Below, in pieces: positions 19,914 through 29,098 of a DNA stretch of 57,289 bases. Location: contig NCKC01000011.1 in assembly GCA_002282715.1 (NCBI GenBank), forward strand, positions 1 through 57,289, given 5' to 3'. The notes under the pieces were generated by a model that was not told where the DNA came from, did no database searches, and was given only the letters and a program-made list of their open reading frames with translations. This DNA comes from Halothiobacillus sp. 15-55-196. Its GTDB lineage: Bacteria; Pseudomonadota; Gammaproteobacteria; Halothiobacillales; Halothiobacillaceae. Positions within the stretch are counted from its first letter, which is position 1. Each line of letters starts with the position of its first letter. The translations under genes were made by a program, and so were the position numbers.

Positions 19914-21017
19914 TCAGGTAGGGTTGGATTCCGCGACCTTGTTGGCGGCGATCCGTTCGCGAATGGCACGCTCCACACCATCGACGAGTTCCGCTTCGGT
20001 CAGTTTCCCCGCTGGTTTGCCATTGATGTACAACAGATTGGGTTGGCCGCCAGTCAGGCCAATGGCCGCTTCGCGCGCTTCGCCCGGCCCGTTGACCACA
20101 CAGCCGATCACGGCGACATCCATCGCGGTGTCGATGTCTTCAAGTCGGCCTTCCAGTGCATTGACGGCACGGATGACGTCGAATTCCTGCCGGGAGCAGG
20201 AGGGGCAGGCGATGAGGTTGATGCCACGGTTGCGCAGGCGCAGGGATTTGAGAATATCCCAGCCCACCTTGACTTCTTCGACCGGGTCGGCGGCCAGAGA
20301 GATGCGGATCGTGTCGCCAATCCCCTCGGCCAGCAACATGCCAAGCCCCACCGCCGATTTGACGGCTCCGGAACGCAGCCCGCCTGCTTCGGTAATACCC
20401 AAATGCAGCGGTTGTTCGATCTGCCCGGCCAGTTGACGGTAGGCGAGCACGGTCATCCAGACGTCGGATGCCTTGAGCGATACCTTAAAATCGGGGTAAT
20501 CGAGTCGATCGAGAATATCAATGTGGCGCATGGCCGATTCGACCATCGCTTCCGGGGTGGGCTCGCCGTATTTCTGTTGCAGGTCCTTTTCCAGCGAACC
20601 GGCATTGACGCCGATACGCAGTGGAATGCCTTTGTCGCGCGCGCAATCGATCACGGCGCGCACGCGATCTTCCCGACCGATGTTGCCAGGGTTGATCCGC
20701 AGGCAATCGGCGCCGAGATCGGCCACGCGCAAGGCAATGCGGTAATCGAAATGGATGTCGGTAACGAGCGGAATGCTGACCTGCTTGCGGATTGCGCCAA
20801 AGGCTTCGGCGGCCTCCATGGTGGGCACGGATACGCGCACCAGATCGGCTCCGGCTTTCTGCAAGGCCTGAATTTGCGCCACAGTAGCCGCCACATCACA
20901 GGTTTCGGTATTGGTCATGCTTTGCACGGCCACTGGTGCATCACCACCAATCGGCACATTGCCGACAAATATCTTGCGGGATAGTCGGCGAATCGTGGGC
21001 GAAGCGACGTGGCTCAT
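19914..21017 (-). CDS. ispG: 4-hydroxy-3-methylbut-2-enyl diphosphate synthase IspG
   Basis: Penultimate enzyme of the methylerythritol phosphate isoprenoid pathway, a 4Fe-4S enzyme acting on MEcPP. The 367 residues begin at ATG 21017 ([20 protein letters not shown]); the frame extends upstream but would add over 70 unrelated residues. Diagnostic blocks: [62 protein letters not shown], and the cluster ligands in [11 protein letters not shown] and [12 protein letters not shown]. The ATG overlaps the rodZ stop in ATGA, so translation is coupled. Confidence 0.97.
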   Translation of the reverse strand: MSHVASPTIRRLSRKIFVGNVPIGGDAPVAVQSMTNTETCDVAATVAQIQALQKAGADLVRVSVPTMEAAEAFGAIRKQVSIPLVTDIHFDYRIALRVADLGADCLRINPGNIGREDRVRAVIDCARDKGIPLRIGVNAGSLEKDLQQKYGEPTPEAMVESAMRHIDILDRLDYPDFKVSLKASDVWMTVLAYRQLAGQIEQPLHLGITEAGGLRSGAVKSAVGLGMLLAEGIGDTIRISLAADPVEEVKVGWDILKSLRLRNRGINLIACPSCSRQEFDVIRAVNALEGRLEDIDTAMDVAVIGCVVNGPGEAREAAIGLTGGQPNLLYINGKPAGKLTEAELVDGVERAIRERIAANKVAESNPT

Positions 21018-22177
21018 GAGCCACCCACTGTGGTGCGGATCACACCTGTGGTGCTGTTGGGGGTGCCCAGTTTGACGGGCTCTCCCTTCCAAAGCACCGT
21101 GACTGCGCTGGGGTTGCCAAGTGTGATGGTGAATGGCCCGGCGCCAGGGACGGTTCTTTCTTCCCCTTTCTTGAGGACGTCGTACACCAGTCGTTTGCCT
21201 GCCGCGTCGCGCACTTCGACCCAGCAATCGGCCGAATCGACCTTGATGACCAGATTCGCGCTGGGTGTTGCTGCGGGGGTAGTTTGTTCGGTTGGCGTCA
21301 CATCGGCAGGTGCTGGCGTTGACGAAGCAGCGGGTGCGGCATCCGGTGTCGTGGGTTTTGTTCCACTCGACGTCATCGGTGTCGGCGTACCGCCTGGCGC
21401 TGTGCTTGCTGCATCAGGCGTTACCGGGCTTGCCGACGGGGTTGTCATGGGGGGCGGGGGCGGGACCACATTGGTGGTCGTGGTTTCGGGTGCCATTTCT
21501 GGCGCTTTTTTGGTCGTTACCGCAGGCGTATTGAGCGCAGGCAGGGGCTGGACGGGTAAACTGACGGTGCTACCGGACGCTTCGCCATTCAGTGCGAGGG
21601 GTTTCTGTTCCTGTTTTCCTGAAACCAGGCTGAACCCTTTCTGCCACAAACCCGGCAAGGCGATGGCGATCACAGCCAGAATGATGACCAAGACAACCAA
21701 TGTCAGCAGCCCACGCAAAATGGTTCGTCCAGTGTTGTTTTGGTTGGTGGAATGGACGGCGTGGCTGGTTTTATGGGCCGTCATGACCTCTATGGGGGCC
21801 GTGACACCAATTTTGTTCGGGGCGACATTGCCGCCATGTTGCAGTTGATAGGCTTGCAACCACACCTGAGGATCCGCGCCGACGAGCCCTGCCCAGTGTT
21901 TGAGATAGGCGCGTACATAGATGGGCTCCGGCGCGCCTTCGAACTGGTCGGCTTCCAGTCGCTCGACAATTCTGAGATCCAGATTCAGCGATTGGGCCAG
22001 ATCGGCGGCACTCAGACCTTTGGCGGCCCGGGCCTCCTGAATCAATGCACCAAGGCTTTTTCGATTGCTGATATCGAGCGCCTTGGTTTCTTCCGGCACC
22101 ATTTCTTCGCCAGCATGCTGTTTCAGCCCGAGTGGTGGCAGGTTGGGCTCATGGTTTTTCATTGGGCCTTCACTCAT
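21014..22177 (-). CDS. rodZ: RodZ-like cytoskeletal helix-turn-helix membrane protein
   Basis: RodZ couples MreB to the cell-wall elongation machinery. The ATG at 22177 overlaps the preceding stop (TAATG). Domains: an HTH_25-type helix-turn-helix (about residues 38-105: [20 protein letters not shown], then [14 protein letters not shown]), a single membrane helix (about 155-180, [19 protein letters not shown]), a Pro/Thr/Ala-rich periplasmic linker, and a C-terminal DUF4115 domain ([20 protein letters not shown] through TILLGN-like sequence). The 387 residues are slightly longer than E. coli RodZ because of the linker. It is in an operon with pilW upstream and ispG downstream. Confidence 0.9.
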   Translation of the reverse strand: MSEGPMKNHEPNLPPLGLKQHAGEEMVPEETKALDISNRKSLGALIQEARAAKGLSAADLAQSLNLDLRIVERLEADQFEGAPEPIYVRAYLKHWAGLVGADPQVWLQAYQLQHGGNVAPNKIGVTAPIEVMTAHKTSHAVHSTNQNNTGRTILRGLLTLVVLVIILAVIAIALPGLWQKGFSLVSGKQEQKPLALNGEASGSTVSLPVQPLPALNTPAVTTKKAPEMAPETTTTNVVPPPPPMTTPSASPVTPDAASTAPGGTPTPMTSSGTKPTTPDAAPAASSTPAPADVTPTEQTTPAATPSANLVIKVDSADCWVEVRDAAGKRLVYDVLKKGEERTVPGAGPFTITLGNPSAVTVLWKGEPVKLGTPNSTTGVIRTTVGGS

Positions 22178-23010
22178 TACTTCGCTCCGCTGTCGTACCA
22201 TTTTGCAGCCGCCGATTCCGGAAAACGGCCTTTGAGAATCAGGACGTGGTTTGCTAGGGCAGACTGATCGCCAGTGGCGCGGTCAATCCGGATGGCCAGT
22301 TGCAGTGTGTTGGGCGTATTGCGGTTGTTGGCCTCAAACGCTTTCATTGCATTGGCAGCCTCAGGGTATTTTTTCTCGGCGTAATAAACGCGCGCCTTGC
22401 CGATCAGCGCAGGGCCATATCCGGGCTGTTTGACCAGCGCCGCGTCGAACTGGCTGATGGCCTGATCCGGCTTGCCTTCGCTTTCGTAACAGACGCCTGA
22501 GTTGGTCAGCGCGAATTCGGGGGTTTTGTAGAGGGGATCGCCGTAGGCACGGGCAAACAGCGACTGAGCTTTGCTGTATTCCTTCTGTCCGCAGAGGAAT
22601 GTGGCGTAGTTATTGTCGAGATCGGAATTGTTCGGATCAAGCGAGTAGGCCTTTTCGAACTCTCTGGCGGCCTTTTCCTTCTCGCCCAGGCGATCGAGCA
22701 TGAGCGCGTAGGCATGATGCGCCGGTGCAAAGTCATCGTCGTAGTAAATCGCTTTCTTGATTTTTTCGACGGCCACATCCATGTGTCCTTCGTTCATGTA
22801 GCCGACGCCAAGTTGAGTGTTGATCTGGGCGGCGCGCTGATTGTCCGTCGGATTGGACGACAGGCCGCCACTGCTCGGCGGCGTGTTGGCCATGTTGGCA
22901 CAGCCGCCGAGCAGGGCGATGGTCGTTGCCACCAGTGCGGCGCGCAGGATGCTGGACAATGGTCCAAAGGATAGGCGAGGGCTAAGGTTGGGCATACGCT
23001 GATTCATCAA
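22177..23010 (-). CDS. pilW: Type IV pilus biogenesis/stability lipoprotein PilW (PilF)
   Basis: An outer-membrane lipoprotein that promotes assembly of the PilQ secretin. The N-terminal signal ends in the lipobox LGGC near residue 37. Six TPR-type helical repeats follow, for example [58 protein letters not shown] and [15 protein letters not shown]. The length (277) and the position between rlmN and rodZ match the family. No other pilus genes are in the window. The ATG overlaps the rlmN stop by four bases. Confidence 0.92.
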   Translation of the reverse strand: MMNQRMPNLSPRLSFGPLSSILRAALVATTIALLGGCANMANTPPSSGGLSSNPTDNQRAAQINTQLGVGYMNEGHMDVAVEKIKKAIYYDDDFAPAHHAYALMLDRLGEKEKAAREFEKAYSLDPNNSDLDNNYATFLCGQKEYSKAQSLFARAYGDPLYKTPEFALTNSGVCYESEGKPDQAISQFDAALVKQPGYGPALIGKARVYYAEKKYPEAANAMKAFEANNRNTPNTLQLAIRIDRATGDQSALANHVLILKGRFPESAAAKWYDSGAK

Positions 23011-24185
23011 TGATTCTCCGAGGTGACCCTGATCTGTTCCAGACCCATGTGCGCGAGCCGCTCCTGACGCCGCGCCTTATCTTCAAATTCTCCGACCAGT
23101 TGGCCGCAGGCCGCATCAATGTCGTCGCCGCGCGTCTTGCGGGGCACGGTGTTGATGCCTGCCGCTTTCAGCTGTGAACGGAACCGTTCGATGCGATTAC
23201 GCGATGAGCGCTTATACCCCGAACTCGGAAACGGGTTGAAGGGAATCAGGTTTACCTTGACGGCATCTTTGCGCGTTGCCAGCAAACGGATCATCTCTTC
23301 TGCATGCACCGGTTCATCGTTCACGCCTTCGAGCATCACGTATTCATAAATGATGGCGCCGTGCGGCACAACCTTGGCGTAACGGTCGCAGGCGGCCATC
23401 AGATCACCGAGCGGGTATTTCTGGTTGATCGGTACCAGTACATCGCGCAGCGCGTCGTTCGGCGCATGCAGCGAAATCGCCAATGCCACCGGCAGGCGTT
23501 CGGCCAGCCGATCAATCGCCGGGATGATACCCGAAGTGGAGATAGTCACCCGCCGCCGCGACAGACCATAGGCGTTGTCGTCGAGCATGATCGTGGCCGC
23601 ATCAACCACCGATTCGAAGTTGAGCATGGGCTCGCCCATGCCCATGAACACGACATTACTGATGGCGCGATTGTGATTGACCGCCCGGTCGATCATTCGT
23701 TCCGCGAGCCAGAGCTGACCGACGATTTCAGCCGTGGTGAGATTGCGGTTGAACCCTTGTCGGCCCGTGGAGCAAAACGTGCAGGCCAGCGAACAGCCGA
23801 CCTGTGAGGAAATGCATAAGGTGGCGCGGTCGTCTTCCGGGATGTACACCATCTCGACCGAGCCGCCGCCATCCAATTCAAGCAAAAATTTGCGTGTGCC
23901 ATCGCCCGATTGTTGATCCAGGCGCATGGCCGGCGCGCGGATGCAGGCCAGTTCCTTGAGCTTGTCGCGCAGGCTCTTGGCCAGATCCGTCATATCTTCA
24001 AAGCTGTCTACCCGCCGCTGGTGTACCCACTTGAGGAGCTGGGTGGCGCGAAAGGGCTTTTCGCCCAGTTCGACGAACCAGTCCCTCAATTGCTGAGGCG
24101 TGAGCCCAAGCAGATTGATTTTGTTGCTTCGTTCCGGCTTGGCCGCGGTAGCGTTCAAATCGGTCGATGTGGGGATCGTAGACAC
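23007..24185 (-). CDS. rlmN: Dual-specificity 23S rRNA/tRNA A2 methyltransferase RlmN
   Basis: A radical-SAM enzyme that methylates C2 of A2503 in 23S rRNA and A37 in some tRNAs. The 4Fe-4S motif is CTFCSTG (in [20 protein letters not shown]). Other RlmN blocks are [82 protein letters not shown] and the C-terminal Cys region [16 protein letters not shown]. The start is uncertain: GTG 24185 lies just after the ndk stop and gives 392 residues, while ATGs further upstream would overlap ndk. Confidence 0.93.
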   Translation of the reverse strand: MSTIPTSTDLNATAAKPERSNKINLLGLTPQQLRDWFVELGEKPFRATQLLKWVHQRRVDSFEDMTDLAKSLRDKLKELACIRAPAMRLDQQSGDGTRKFLLELDGGGSVEMVYIPEDDRATLCISSQVGCSLACTFCSTGRQGFNRNLTTAEIVGQLWLAERMIDRAVNHNRAISNVVFMGMGEPMLNFESVVDAATIMLDDNAYGLSRRRVTISTSGIIPAIDRLAERLPVALAISLHAPNDALRDVLVPINQKYPLGDLMAACDRYAKVVPHGAIIYEYVMLEGVNDEPVHAEEMIRLLATRKDAVKVNLIPFNPFPSSGYKRSSRNRIERFRSQLKAAGINTVPRKTRGDDIDAACGQLVGEFEDKARRQERLAHMGLEQIRVTSENH

Positions 24186-24207
24186 GGGCAGCTCGTCCGC
24201 TTCGCGA

Positions 24208-24636
24208 TTAACGACGTACGGTGACTTCTTCAGGCTTGAAGAAGTAATCAATTTCGATCGCGGCGTTCTCGGCACTGTCTGAGCCATGAACGGCATTGGC
24301 GTCGATCGAATCGGCGAAATCGGCACGAATCGTACCGGGAGCCGCTTTCTTCGGATCGGTTGCGCCCATCAGGTCGCGGTTCTTGGCTATGGCGTTCTCG
24401 CCTTCGAGAACCTGTACGAATACCGGGCCGGAAATCATGAAGCTGACCAGTTCGCCGAAGAAAGGACGCTCACGGTGAACCGCGTAGAAGCCTTCTGCCT
24501 GCTCGCGGGAAAGTTGCATCATGCGCGCGGCCACAACAGCCAGGCCAGCGTCTTCGAAACGGCTGATGATTTTGCCGATCACATTTTTAGCGACGGCATC
24601 GGGTTTGATAATCGAGAGGGTGCGTTCTACGGCCAC
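24208..24636 (-). CDS. ndk: Nucleoside diphosphate kinase
   Basis: Balances NTP pools by phosphate transfer through a phospho-His. The start is GTG at 24636, giving 142 residues beginning [18 protein letters not shown] and preceded by AGGAG. The active-site His lies in [11 protein letters not shown]; other family blocks are [25 protein letters not shown] and [14 protein letters not shown]. In related genomes ndk follows the isc gene cluster, but here the next upstream gene is iscR itself, 136 bp away. Confidence 0.96.
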   Translation of the reverse strand: MAVERTLSIIKPDAVAKNVIGKIISRFEDAGLAVVAARMMQLSREQAEGFYAVHRERPFFGELVSFMISGPVFVQVLEGENAIAKNRDLMGATDPKKAAPGTIRADFADSIDANAVHGSDSAENAAIEIDYFFKPEEVTVRR

Positions 24637-24772
24637 AAGGTTTCTCCTGGGGAAGTTTCGAGTTAAATGGAAAAAATGACAGAAAATCAAGGAGGCAAGA
24701 GTTTACCGCCAAGCGCGGCAACAATCCATGACTGGGCGGAAACCCGGTCAAAATAAAAAGCAACGCTGAGGG

Positions 24773-25276
24773 TTAACCCTTGTGGCGTATGCCCGCACCA
24801 CGAAGGTATCCCGCGCCTTCACGTTCTCTTGATTCATGCAGTGCGCGATCCTGCTGCATAGCCACGCTGATCAGTTCGGGGTTATTGAGGAGGTCGGCGA
24901 GATGGATGCCGGTCAAAAAGTCGCGAATCTGTTCCGACAGACCCATCCATAAATCGTGCGCCAGGCATTTGTGACCGTTCTGGCAATCGCCGCGGCCACC
25001 GCAACGGGTGACATCGACATCTTCATCCACTGCGATGACGATTTCTGCCACATTGATTTCTGTTGAAGGGCGCGTGAGCTGATAGCCGCCGCCCGGGCCG
25101 CGTACGCTTTTGACCAGTCCTGCCCGGCGTAATTGCGCGAACAGTTGCTCGAGGTACGAGAGAGAGAGTTCCTGGCGGTCCGCGATGTCGGCCAGTGCCG
25201 TAGGGCTGCCATGATCGTGCAGTGCCAGATCGAGCATGGCAGTGACTGCGTAGCGGCCTTTGGTGGTCAGTCTCAT
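24773..25276 (-). CDS. iscR: Fe-S cluster-dependent transcription factor IscR
   Basis: An Rrf2-family regulator whose 2Fe-2S cluster controls isc and suf genes. From ATG 25276 the protein has 167 residues: [20 protein letters not shown], a winged-helix recognition region ([20 protein letters not shown], then [11 protein letters not shown]), and the cluster ligands C92, C98, C104 and H107 at exactly the E. coli numbering ([20 protein letters not shown]). It is therefore a true cluster-binding IscR and not just an Rrf2 paralogue. The usual iscS-iscU-iscA-hscBA-fdx genes do not follow; ndk does. Confidence 0.94.
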   Translation of the reverse strand: MRLTTKGRYAVTAMLDLALHDHGSPTALADIADRQELSLSYLEQLFAQLRRAGLVKSVRGPGGGYQLTRPSTEINVAEIVIAVDEDVDVTRCGGRGDCQNGHKCLAHDLWMGLSEQIRDFLTGIHLADLLNNPELISVAMQQDRALHESREREGAGYLRGAGIRHKG

Positions 25277-25475
25277 GGCGTTGTACCTTGTGTTTTGCGT
25301 TCGGGTGTCCTGGGTAAATGGTTTCGCACTTGGATTGTGTATCTTGTCCACTCAGGATGGGGCGGTCTGATGATGCCCTGCCTTTAATTCTTGGTTAAGT
25401 CGCATGCTAATACAAGTAGCACATGACGGCGCTGATAAGCTGGCGGGGTTGGTTCTTCCTGTGGACCCGCTGCCA

Positions 25476-26336
25476 TCAGCCTTCGTCGCGACTGTCTGGC
25501 GCTTCTGGTGGTGTGGTTTTTGCCGTGTCGGGCGGACAGCCGACAACGGTGCTGCTGCCGTCCGAGAGATGACAGCCATCAAGGCTGGGCAAAGGAGGCT
25601 CCTCGGCGATACTGTCTTCATCGGTTGACATGCCGACCTGCAGCTGTAACGCGTGAATGCGACTGGCAAGCAGGTTGGTGCGTTCGTCTGCTGCTTGCAC
25701 ATGACTGAGCAGGCGATCGATGACTTCAGCTACGGGATCGGGCATATCCTGCGCCACGCCATAGGCATCGAAACCCAGGCGTTCGGCGATGCGGGCTTGT
25801 CGTTCGGTAATCTGCGGTCGCTGGCCCACGATGCGGGCGGGAATGCCGACCAGGGTGGCACCGGCCGGCGCGTCTTTCAGCAAGACGGCGTTGCTGCCGA
25901 CGCGGACGCCATCACCCAGCGTGATGGGCCCGAGCACTTTGGCACCCGCCCCGACAACCACGCCGTTGCCGAGCGTCGGGTGGCGTTTGCCGGCTTCCCA
26001 TTGCGTGCCACCCAAGGTGACGCCGTGGTAGAGGGTGCAGTCGTCGCCGATTTCAGCCGTTTCGCCGATGACGACACCCATGCCGTGATCGATGAAAAAC
26101 CGCCGACCGATCCTGGCCGCGGGGTGGATTTCAATGCCGGTCAGCCAGCGCGCGATATTGGCGACAATCCGCGCCAACAGGCGAAGTCGCCAGCTCCAGA
26201 GCCGATGCGCCAATCGGTGCCACCAGATCGCGTGGATACCGGGGTAGCAGAGCGCGATTTCCCAGCGGCTGCGCGCGGCAGGGTCGCGCTCGAAGACGCT
26301 GTCGATGTCCTCGCGAAAACGCTGCCAGAGTGTCAT
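25476..26336 (-). CDS. cysE: Serine O-acetyltransferase
   Basis: Makes O-acetylserine for cysteine synthesis. The N-terminal helical part ([20 protein letters not shown], then [17 protein letters not shown]) is followed by left-handed beta-helix hexapeptide repeats ([62 protein letters not shown]) with the catalytic His in [11 protein letters not shown]. The 286 residues include a C-terminal extension of about 60 residues not present in short EpsC-type enzymes. It lies between trmJ (4-bp overlap) and iscR, the standard context that links cysteine supply to Fe-S assembly. Confidence 0.95.
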   Translation of the reverse strand: MTLWQRFREDIDSVFERDPAARSRWEIALCYPGIHAIWWHRLAHRLWSWRLRLLARIVANIARWLTGIEIHPAARIGRRFFIDHGMGVVIGETAEIGDDCTLYHGVTLGGTQWEAGKRHPTLGNGVVVGAGAKVLGPITLGDGVRVGSNAVLLKDAPAGATLVGIPARIVGQRPQITERQARIAERLGFDAYGVAQDMPDPVAEVIDRLLSHVQAADERTNLLASRIHALQLQVGMSTDEDSIAEEPPLPSLDGCHLSDGSSTVVGCPPDTAKTTPPEAPDSRDEG

Positions 26337-27148
26337 GTATTCGCTCCAGGTTGGGGTGCCGTCGGTTCAGTCAGGGCGCGCACGATGCCCTGCATCACGG
26401 CCAGTTCGTTTCGGGTCGGATTTGCCCGGCGGCAGAGCACGCGCAGGCGAGCCATGAGCCGCTCCCGGTTGGCCGCAATATCCTTTTCAGCGCTGCCGGT
26501 GCGATGGAAGAAGGATGTGCGGTCGAGAAGTTCGGTCAACCGTTGCTCGAATCCGATCCATTCCGCCGTTGTGGCCAGGTCGTCACTGTCGATGTCGGGC
26601 CGGGGTGCGCTTATGGCCGTTTCAAGCGCCATGCGCCACTCGTAGGCGACAATCTGAACGGCTTGCCCGAGGTTCAATACAGGGTAGTCCGGGTTGGCGG
26701 GTATTTCTATGATCCGTTGCGCCCATGAGATTTCCTGATTGGTGAGCCCCGTGCGCTCCGCTCCGAAGACGATACTGATCATCCCAGTCGTTGGGGTGGC
26801 TGCGATGATTTCGGCGGCGTCGCGGGCCGATAAGACGGGCAGGTGCAGATCGCGCGGGCGCGCAGTCGTCGCCCAGACTTCCACCGAATCGGCGAGTGCG
26901 GCAGGCAGGTTGTCCACTTGTCTTGCCGTGTTCAGGATGTCTGCGGCGTGTTTTGCCGTGGCCAGCGCCTGATCATCGATGGTCGCTTTGGGGGAAACCA
27001 GAACCAGCCGGTGCAAGCCCATGTTCTTCATGGCGCGGGCGACGGCGCCGAGGTTGCCCGTATGTGAAGTGCCACACAAGACGATTTGAATGCGGTCGGC
27101 GCGCGCGTCTGGTGATGAGACGTTGTGGATAGCGGACGATGACGTCAT
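26333..27148 (-). CDS. trmJ: tRNA (cytidine/uridine-2'-O-)-methyltransferase TrmJ
   Basis: A SPOUT-class methyltransferase that modifies position 32 of several tRNAs. From ATG 27148 it has 271 residues. The trefoil-knot motifs are [20 protein letters not shown] (motif 1, with the catalytic Arg), [17 protein letters not shown] (motif 2) and [17 protein letters not shown] (motif 3). A helical C-terminal domain of about 80 residues completes the TrmJ layout. It is divergent from suhB and translationally coupled to cysE (ATGA-type overlap at 26333-26336). Confidence 0.93.
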   Translation of the reverse strand: MTSSSAIHNVSSPDARADRIQIVLCGTSHTGNLGAVARAMKNMGLHRLVLVSPKATIDDQALATAKHAADILNTARQVDNLPAALADSVEVWATTARPRDLHLPVLSARDAAEIIAATPTTGMISIVFGAERTGLTNQEISWAQRIIEIPANPDYPVLNLGQAVQIVAYEWRMALETAISAPRPDIDSDDLATTAEWIGFEQRLTELLDRTSFFHRTGSAEKDIAANRERLMARLRVLCRRANPTRNELAVMQGIVRALTEPTAPQPGANT

Positions 27149-27187
27149 AGGTCGATAATTTTTCCGAAGTGTGTCCCTTTTCACGGG

Positions 27188-27193
27188 TATAAT
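27188..27193 (+). promoter_or_regulatory. Probable sigma-70 -10 box for suhB
   Basis: A perfect TATAAT in the context CGGGTATAATGCGCA lies 63 bp before the suhB ATG. No good -35 hexamer is seen at 17 bp, so activity would depend on the extended context. It is the strongest promoter-like sequence in the trmJ-suhB gap. Confidence 0.5.
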
Positions 27194-27256
27194 GCGCAGT
27201 TCTGAATTTTCTGCTGCCGCTCGGGTAGCTCACTTTGACCGAACTGACTGAACATT

Positions 27257-28048
27257 ATGCCCCATCCTATGCTGACTATGGCGGTGCGTGCCGCTCGTGC
27301 TGCCGGAACCGTGATTTCCCGCGCTACCGATCATGTTGCCGATCTCACCATCGAGAGCAAGCAACGCAACGATTTTGTGAGTGAGGTCGATCGTCAGGCG
27401 GAACACGCGATTATCGACATCCTCAAACGCGCTTATCCCGACCACCAGTTTCTCGGCGAGGAATCGGGCGATTCCGGTCAGACGGATAGCGCCTACCGCT
27501 GGATCATCGATCCACTGGATGGCACGACCAACTTTCTGCACGGCCTGCCGCATTATTCGGTTTCGATCGCCCTGGAATACCAGGGACGTATCGAGTTGGG
27601 GGTGATTTACAATCCCAGCAATCTGGAGCTGTACACAGCCGAGCGCGGTGGCGGCGCGTTTTTGAACAATCGACGTATTCGGGTGGCCGGTTTGCGCAAC
27701 TTGGAAGGCGCTTTGCTGGGCACAGGCTTTCCGTTCCGCCCCGAACAGGATCTGGAAACTTATCTCAAAACCTTCCGTGCATTGCATGGCCCATTGGCCG
27801 GGATTCGCCGCGCGGGTTCGGCCGCGCTTGATTTGGCCTATGTCGCCGCAGGCCGTTTGGACGGTTATTGGGAATTCGGTTTGCGCCCCTGGGATATTGC
27901 CGCAGGCGTGTTGATGGTGCGTGAGGCCGGTGGTGTGGTGGTGGATTTTTCCGGCAAGGAAGAGTTCATGACCAGCGGTAATCTGATTGCAGCCAATCCG
28001 AAGATCACCCACGCCATGCTCAAGGCGATTTCTCAAAGTCTGCTCTGA
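27257..28048 (+). CDS. suhB: Inositol-1-monophosphatase SuhB
   Basis: A Mg2+-dependent inositol phosphatase that also acts with NusA/NusG in rRNA antitermination. At 263 residues it matches E. coli (267). Metal-site motifs: FLGEESGDSG (Glu-Glu), WIIDPLDGTTNFLHGLPHYS (the IDPLDGT signature) and YWEFGLRPWDIAAGVLMVREA (C-terminal W-D motif). It is the only plus-strand gene in the 15-34 kb housekeeping block and ends in a strong bidirectional terminator shared with secF. Confidence 0.96.
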   Translation: MPHPMLTMAVRAARAAGTVISRATDHVADLTIESKQRNDFVSEVDRQAEHAIIDILKRAYPDHQFLGEESGDSGQTDSAYRWIIDPLDGTTNFLHGLPHYSVSIALEYQGRIELGVIYNPSNLELYTAERGGGAFLNNRRIRVAGLRNLEGALLGTGFPFRPEQDLETYLKTFRALHGPLAGIRRAGSAALDLAYVAAGRLDGYWEFGLRPWDIAAGVLMVREAGGVVVDFSGKEEFMTSGNLIAANPKITHAMLKAISQSLL

Positions 28049-28088
28049 TATGGGTCAACGCTGTCCACCGTGACTCGTGGTCAGTATG

Positions 28089-28118
28089 AAAAAAGCCAGG
28101 CAGTTGCCTGGCTTTTTT
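28089..28118. terminator. Bidirectional intrinsic terminator between suhB and secF
   Basis: A perfect stem AAGCCAGGCA/TGCCTGGCTT around GT, with A6 on the left and T6 on the right, so it ends both the plus-strand suhB message and the minus-strand sec operon message. Confidence 0.95.
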
Positions 28119-28135
28119 GATGGTTCGGTGAAAGC

Positions 28136-29074
28136 TCAGGGTGCGGTATCGACTAGCTTTTCCTTGTCGGTCAATTTCAAAAGATCCTTGCGTTTTAAGC
28201 CCAAATCCAGCGACAGGCTGGAGGCGACATAGATCGAGGAGAAGGTGCCGAGCACGATGCCGACCAGCAACGTTTCTGAAAAACCGCGCAGGGCCTCTCC
28301 ACCGAAAACATAAAGTGCGAGCACGGACAGGAAGGTTGTCGTGGCCGTGATCACGGTGCGGGACATGGTCTGGTTGACCGAGGCATTCATGATTTCGATC
28401 TCTGACCCTTTGCGGATTTTGCGGAAATTTTCCCGCATCCGGTCGAACACCACGATCATGTCGTTGATCGAGTAACCGGCGAGCGCAAGGTAGGCGGCCA
28501 GTACGGTGAGATTAAACTCGATGCCGGTGAAGCTGATAAAGCCAAACACCATGATCAAATCGTGGCTCAGGGTCAGCACCGCCCCGGTCGCCATTTTGAG
28601 CTGATAGCGCAGGCTCACGAAAATCAGCAGGCCGCTCAATACCACGATCATGGCCAGCCCGCCGGAATTGAACAGCTCCTTGCCCACGGCCGGGCCGACA
28701 AATTCAACCCGGCGCATGGTGGCGCTATCGTCCTGTTTCTTGAGCACGGATAGCACCTTATCGGCTAACTGGTTCTGGTTCTGCCCCTTGGCGGGCGGTA
28801 GGCGAATCATTACCGTTTCACTGGAGCCGAAATATTGCACCACGGCTTCCTTGAAGTCATTTTTCTTCAAATCGGCACGGATGGCATCCAGGTCAGCCGC
28901 TTTTGAATAGCCGACTTCGAGCACAACCCCGCCCGTGAAATCCAGCCCCAGATTGATGCCGCGCGTCGAGAGCGACACGATGGCGGCAATCAACAGGAGC
29001 GCTGAGATGATGTAGGCATATTTGCGCTTGCCGAAAAAATCGAACTTGGCGTTGTAGGGGAATAGGTTAAACAT
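28136..29074 (-). CDS. secF: Protein-export membrane protein SecF
   Basis: An accessory subunit of the Sec translocase that works with SecD, an RND-fold protein. The 312 residues hold six membrane segments, with the first at 20-40 (YAYIISALLLIAAIVSLSTR), the periplasmic entry GINLGLDFTGGVVLEV (the D-F-T-G-G motif), and the family blocks VEFVGPAVGKEL, AGYSINDMIVVFDRMREN and SRTVITATTTFLSVLALYVFGG. An ATG at 29074 is preferred over the adjacent GTG at 29077. SecD lies 24 bp upstream. Confidence 0.97.
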   Translation of the reverse strand: MFNLFPYNAKFDFFGKRKYAYIISALLLIAAIVSLSTRGINLGLDFTGGVVLEVGYSKAADLDAIRADLKKNDFKEAVVQYFGSSETVMIRLPPAKGQNQNQLADKVLSVLKKQDDSATMRRVEFVGPAVGKELFNSGGLAMIVVLSGLLIFVSLRYQLKMATGAVLTLSHDLIMVFGFISFTGIEFNLTVLAAYLALAGYSINDMIVVFDRMRENFRKIRKGSEIEIMNASVNQTMSRTVITATTTFLSVLALYVFGGEALRGFSETLLVGIVLGTFSSIYVASSLSLDLGLKRKDLLKLTDKEKLVDTAP

Positions 29075-29098
29075 CACTGTTCTCGTATTTGAAGGCCA

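Noticed and set aside
25277..25475. IscR binding site upstream of iscR
   Set aside because: A GACTTAACCAAG-like stretch is present on the minus strand, but it matches the type 1 consensus too weakly to report.
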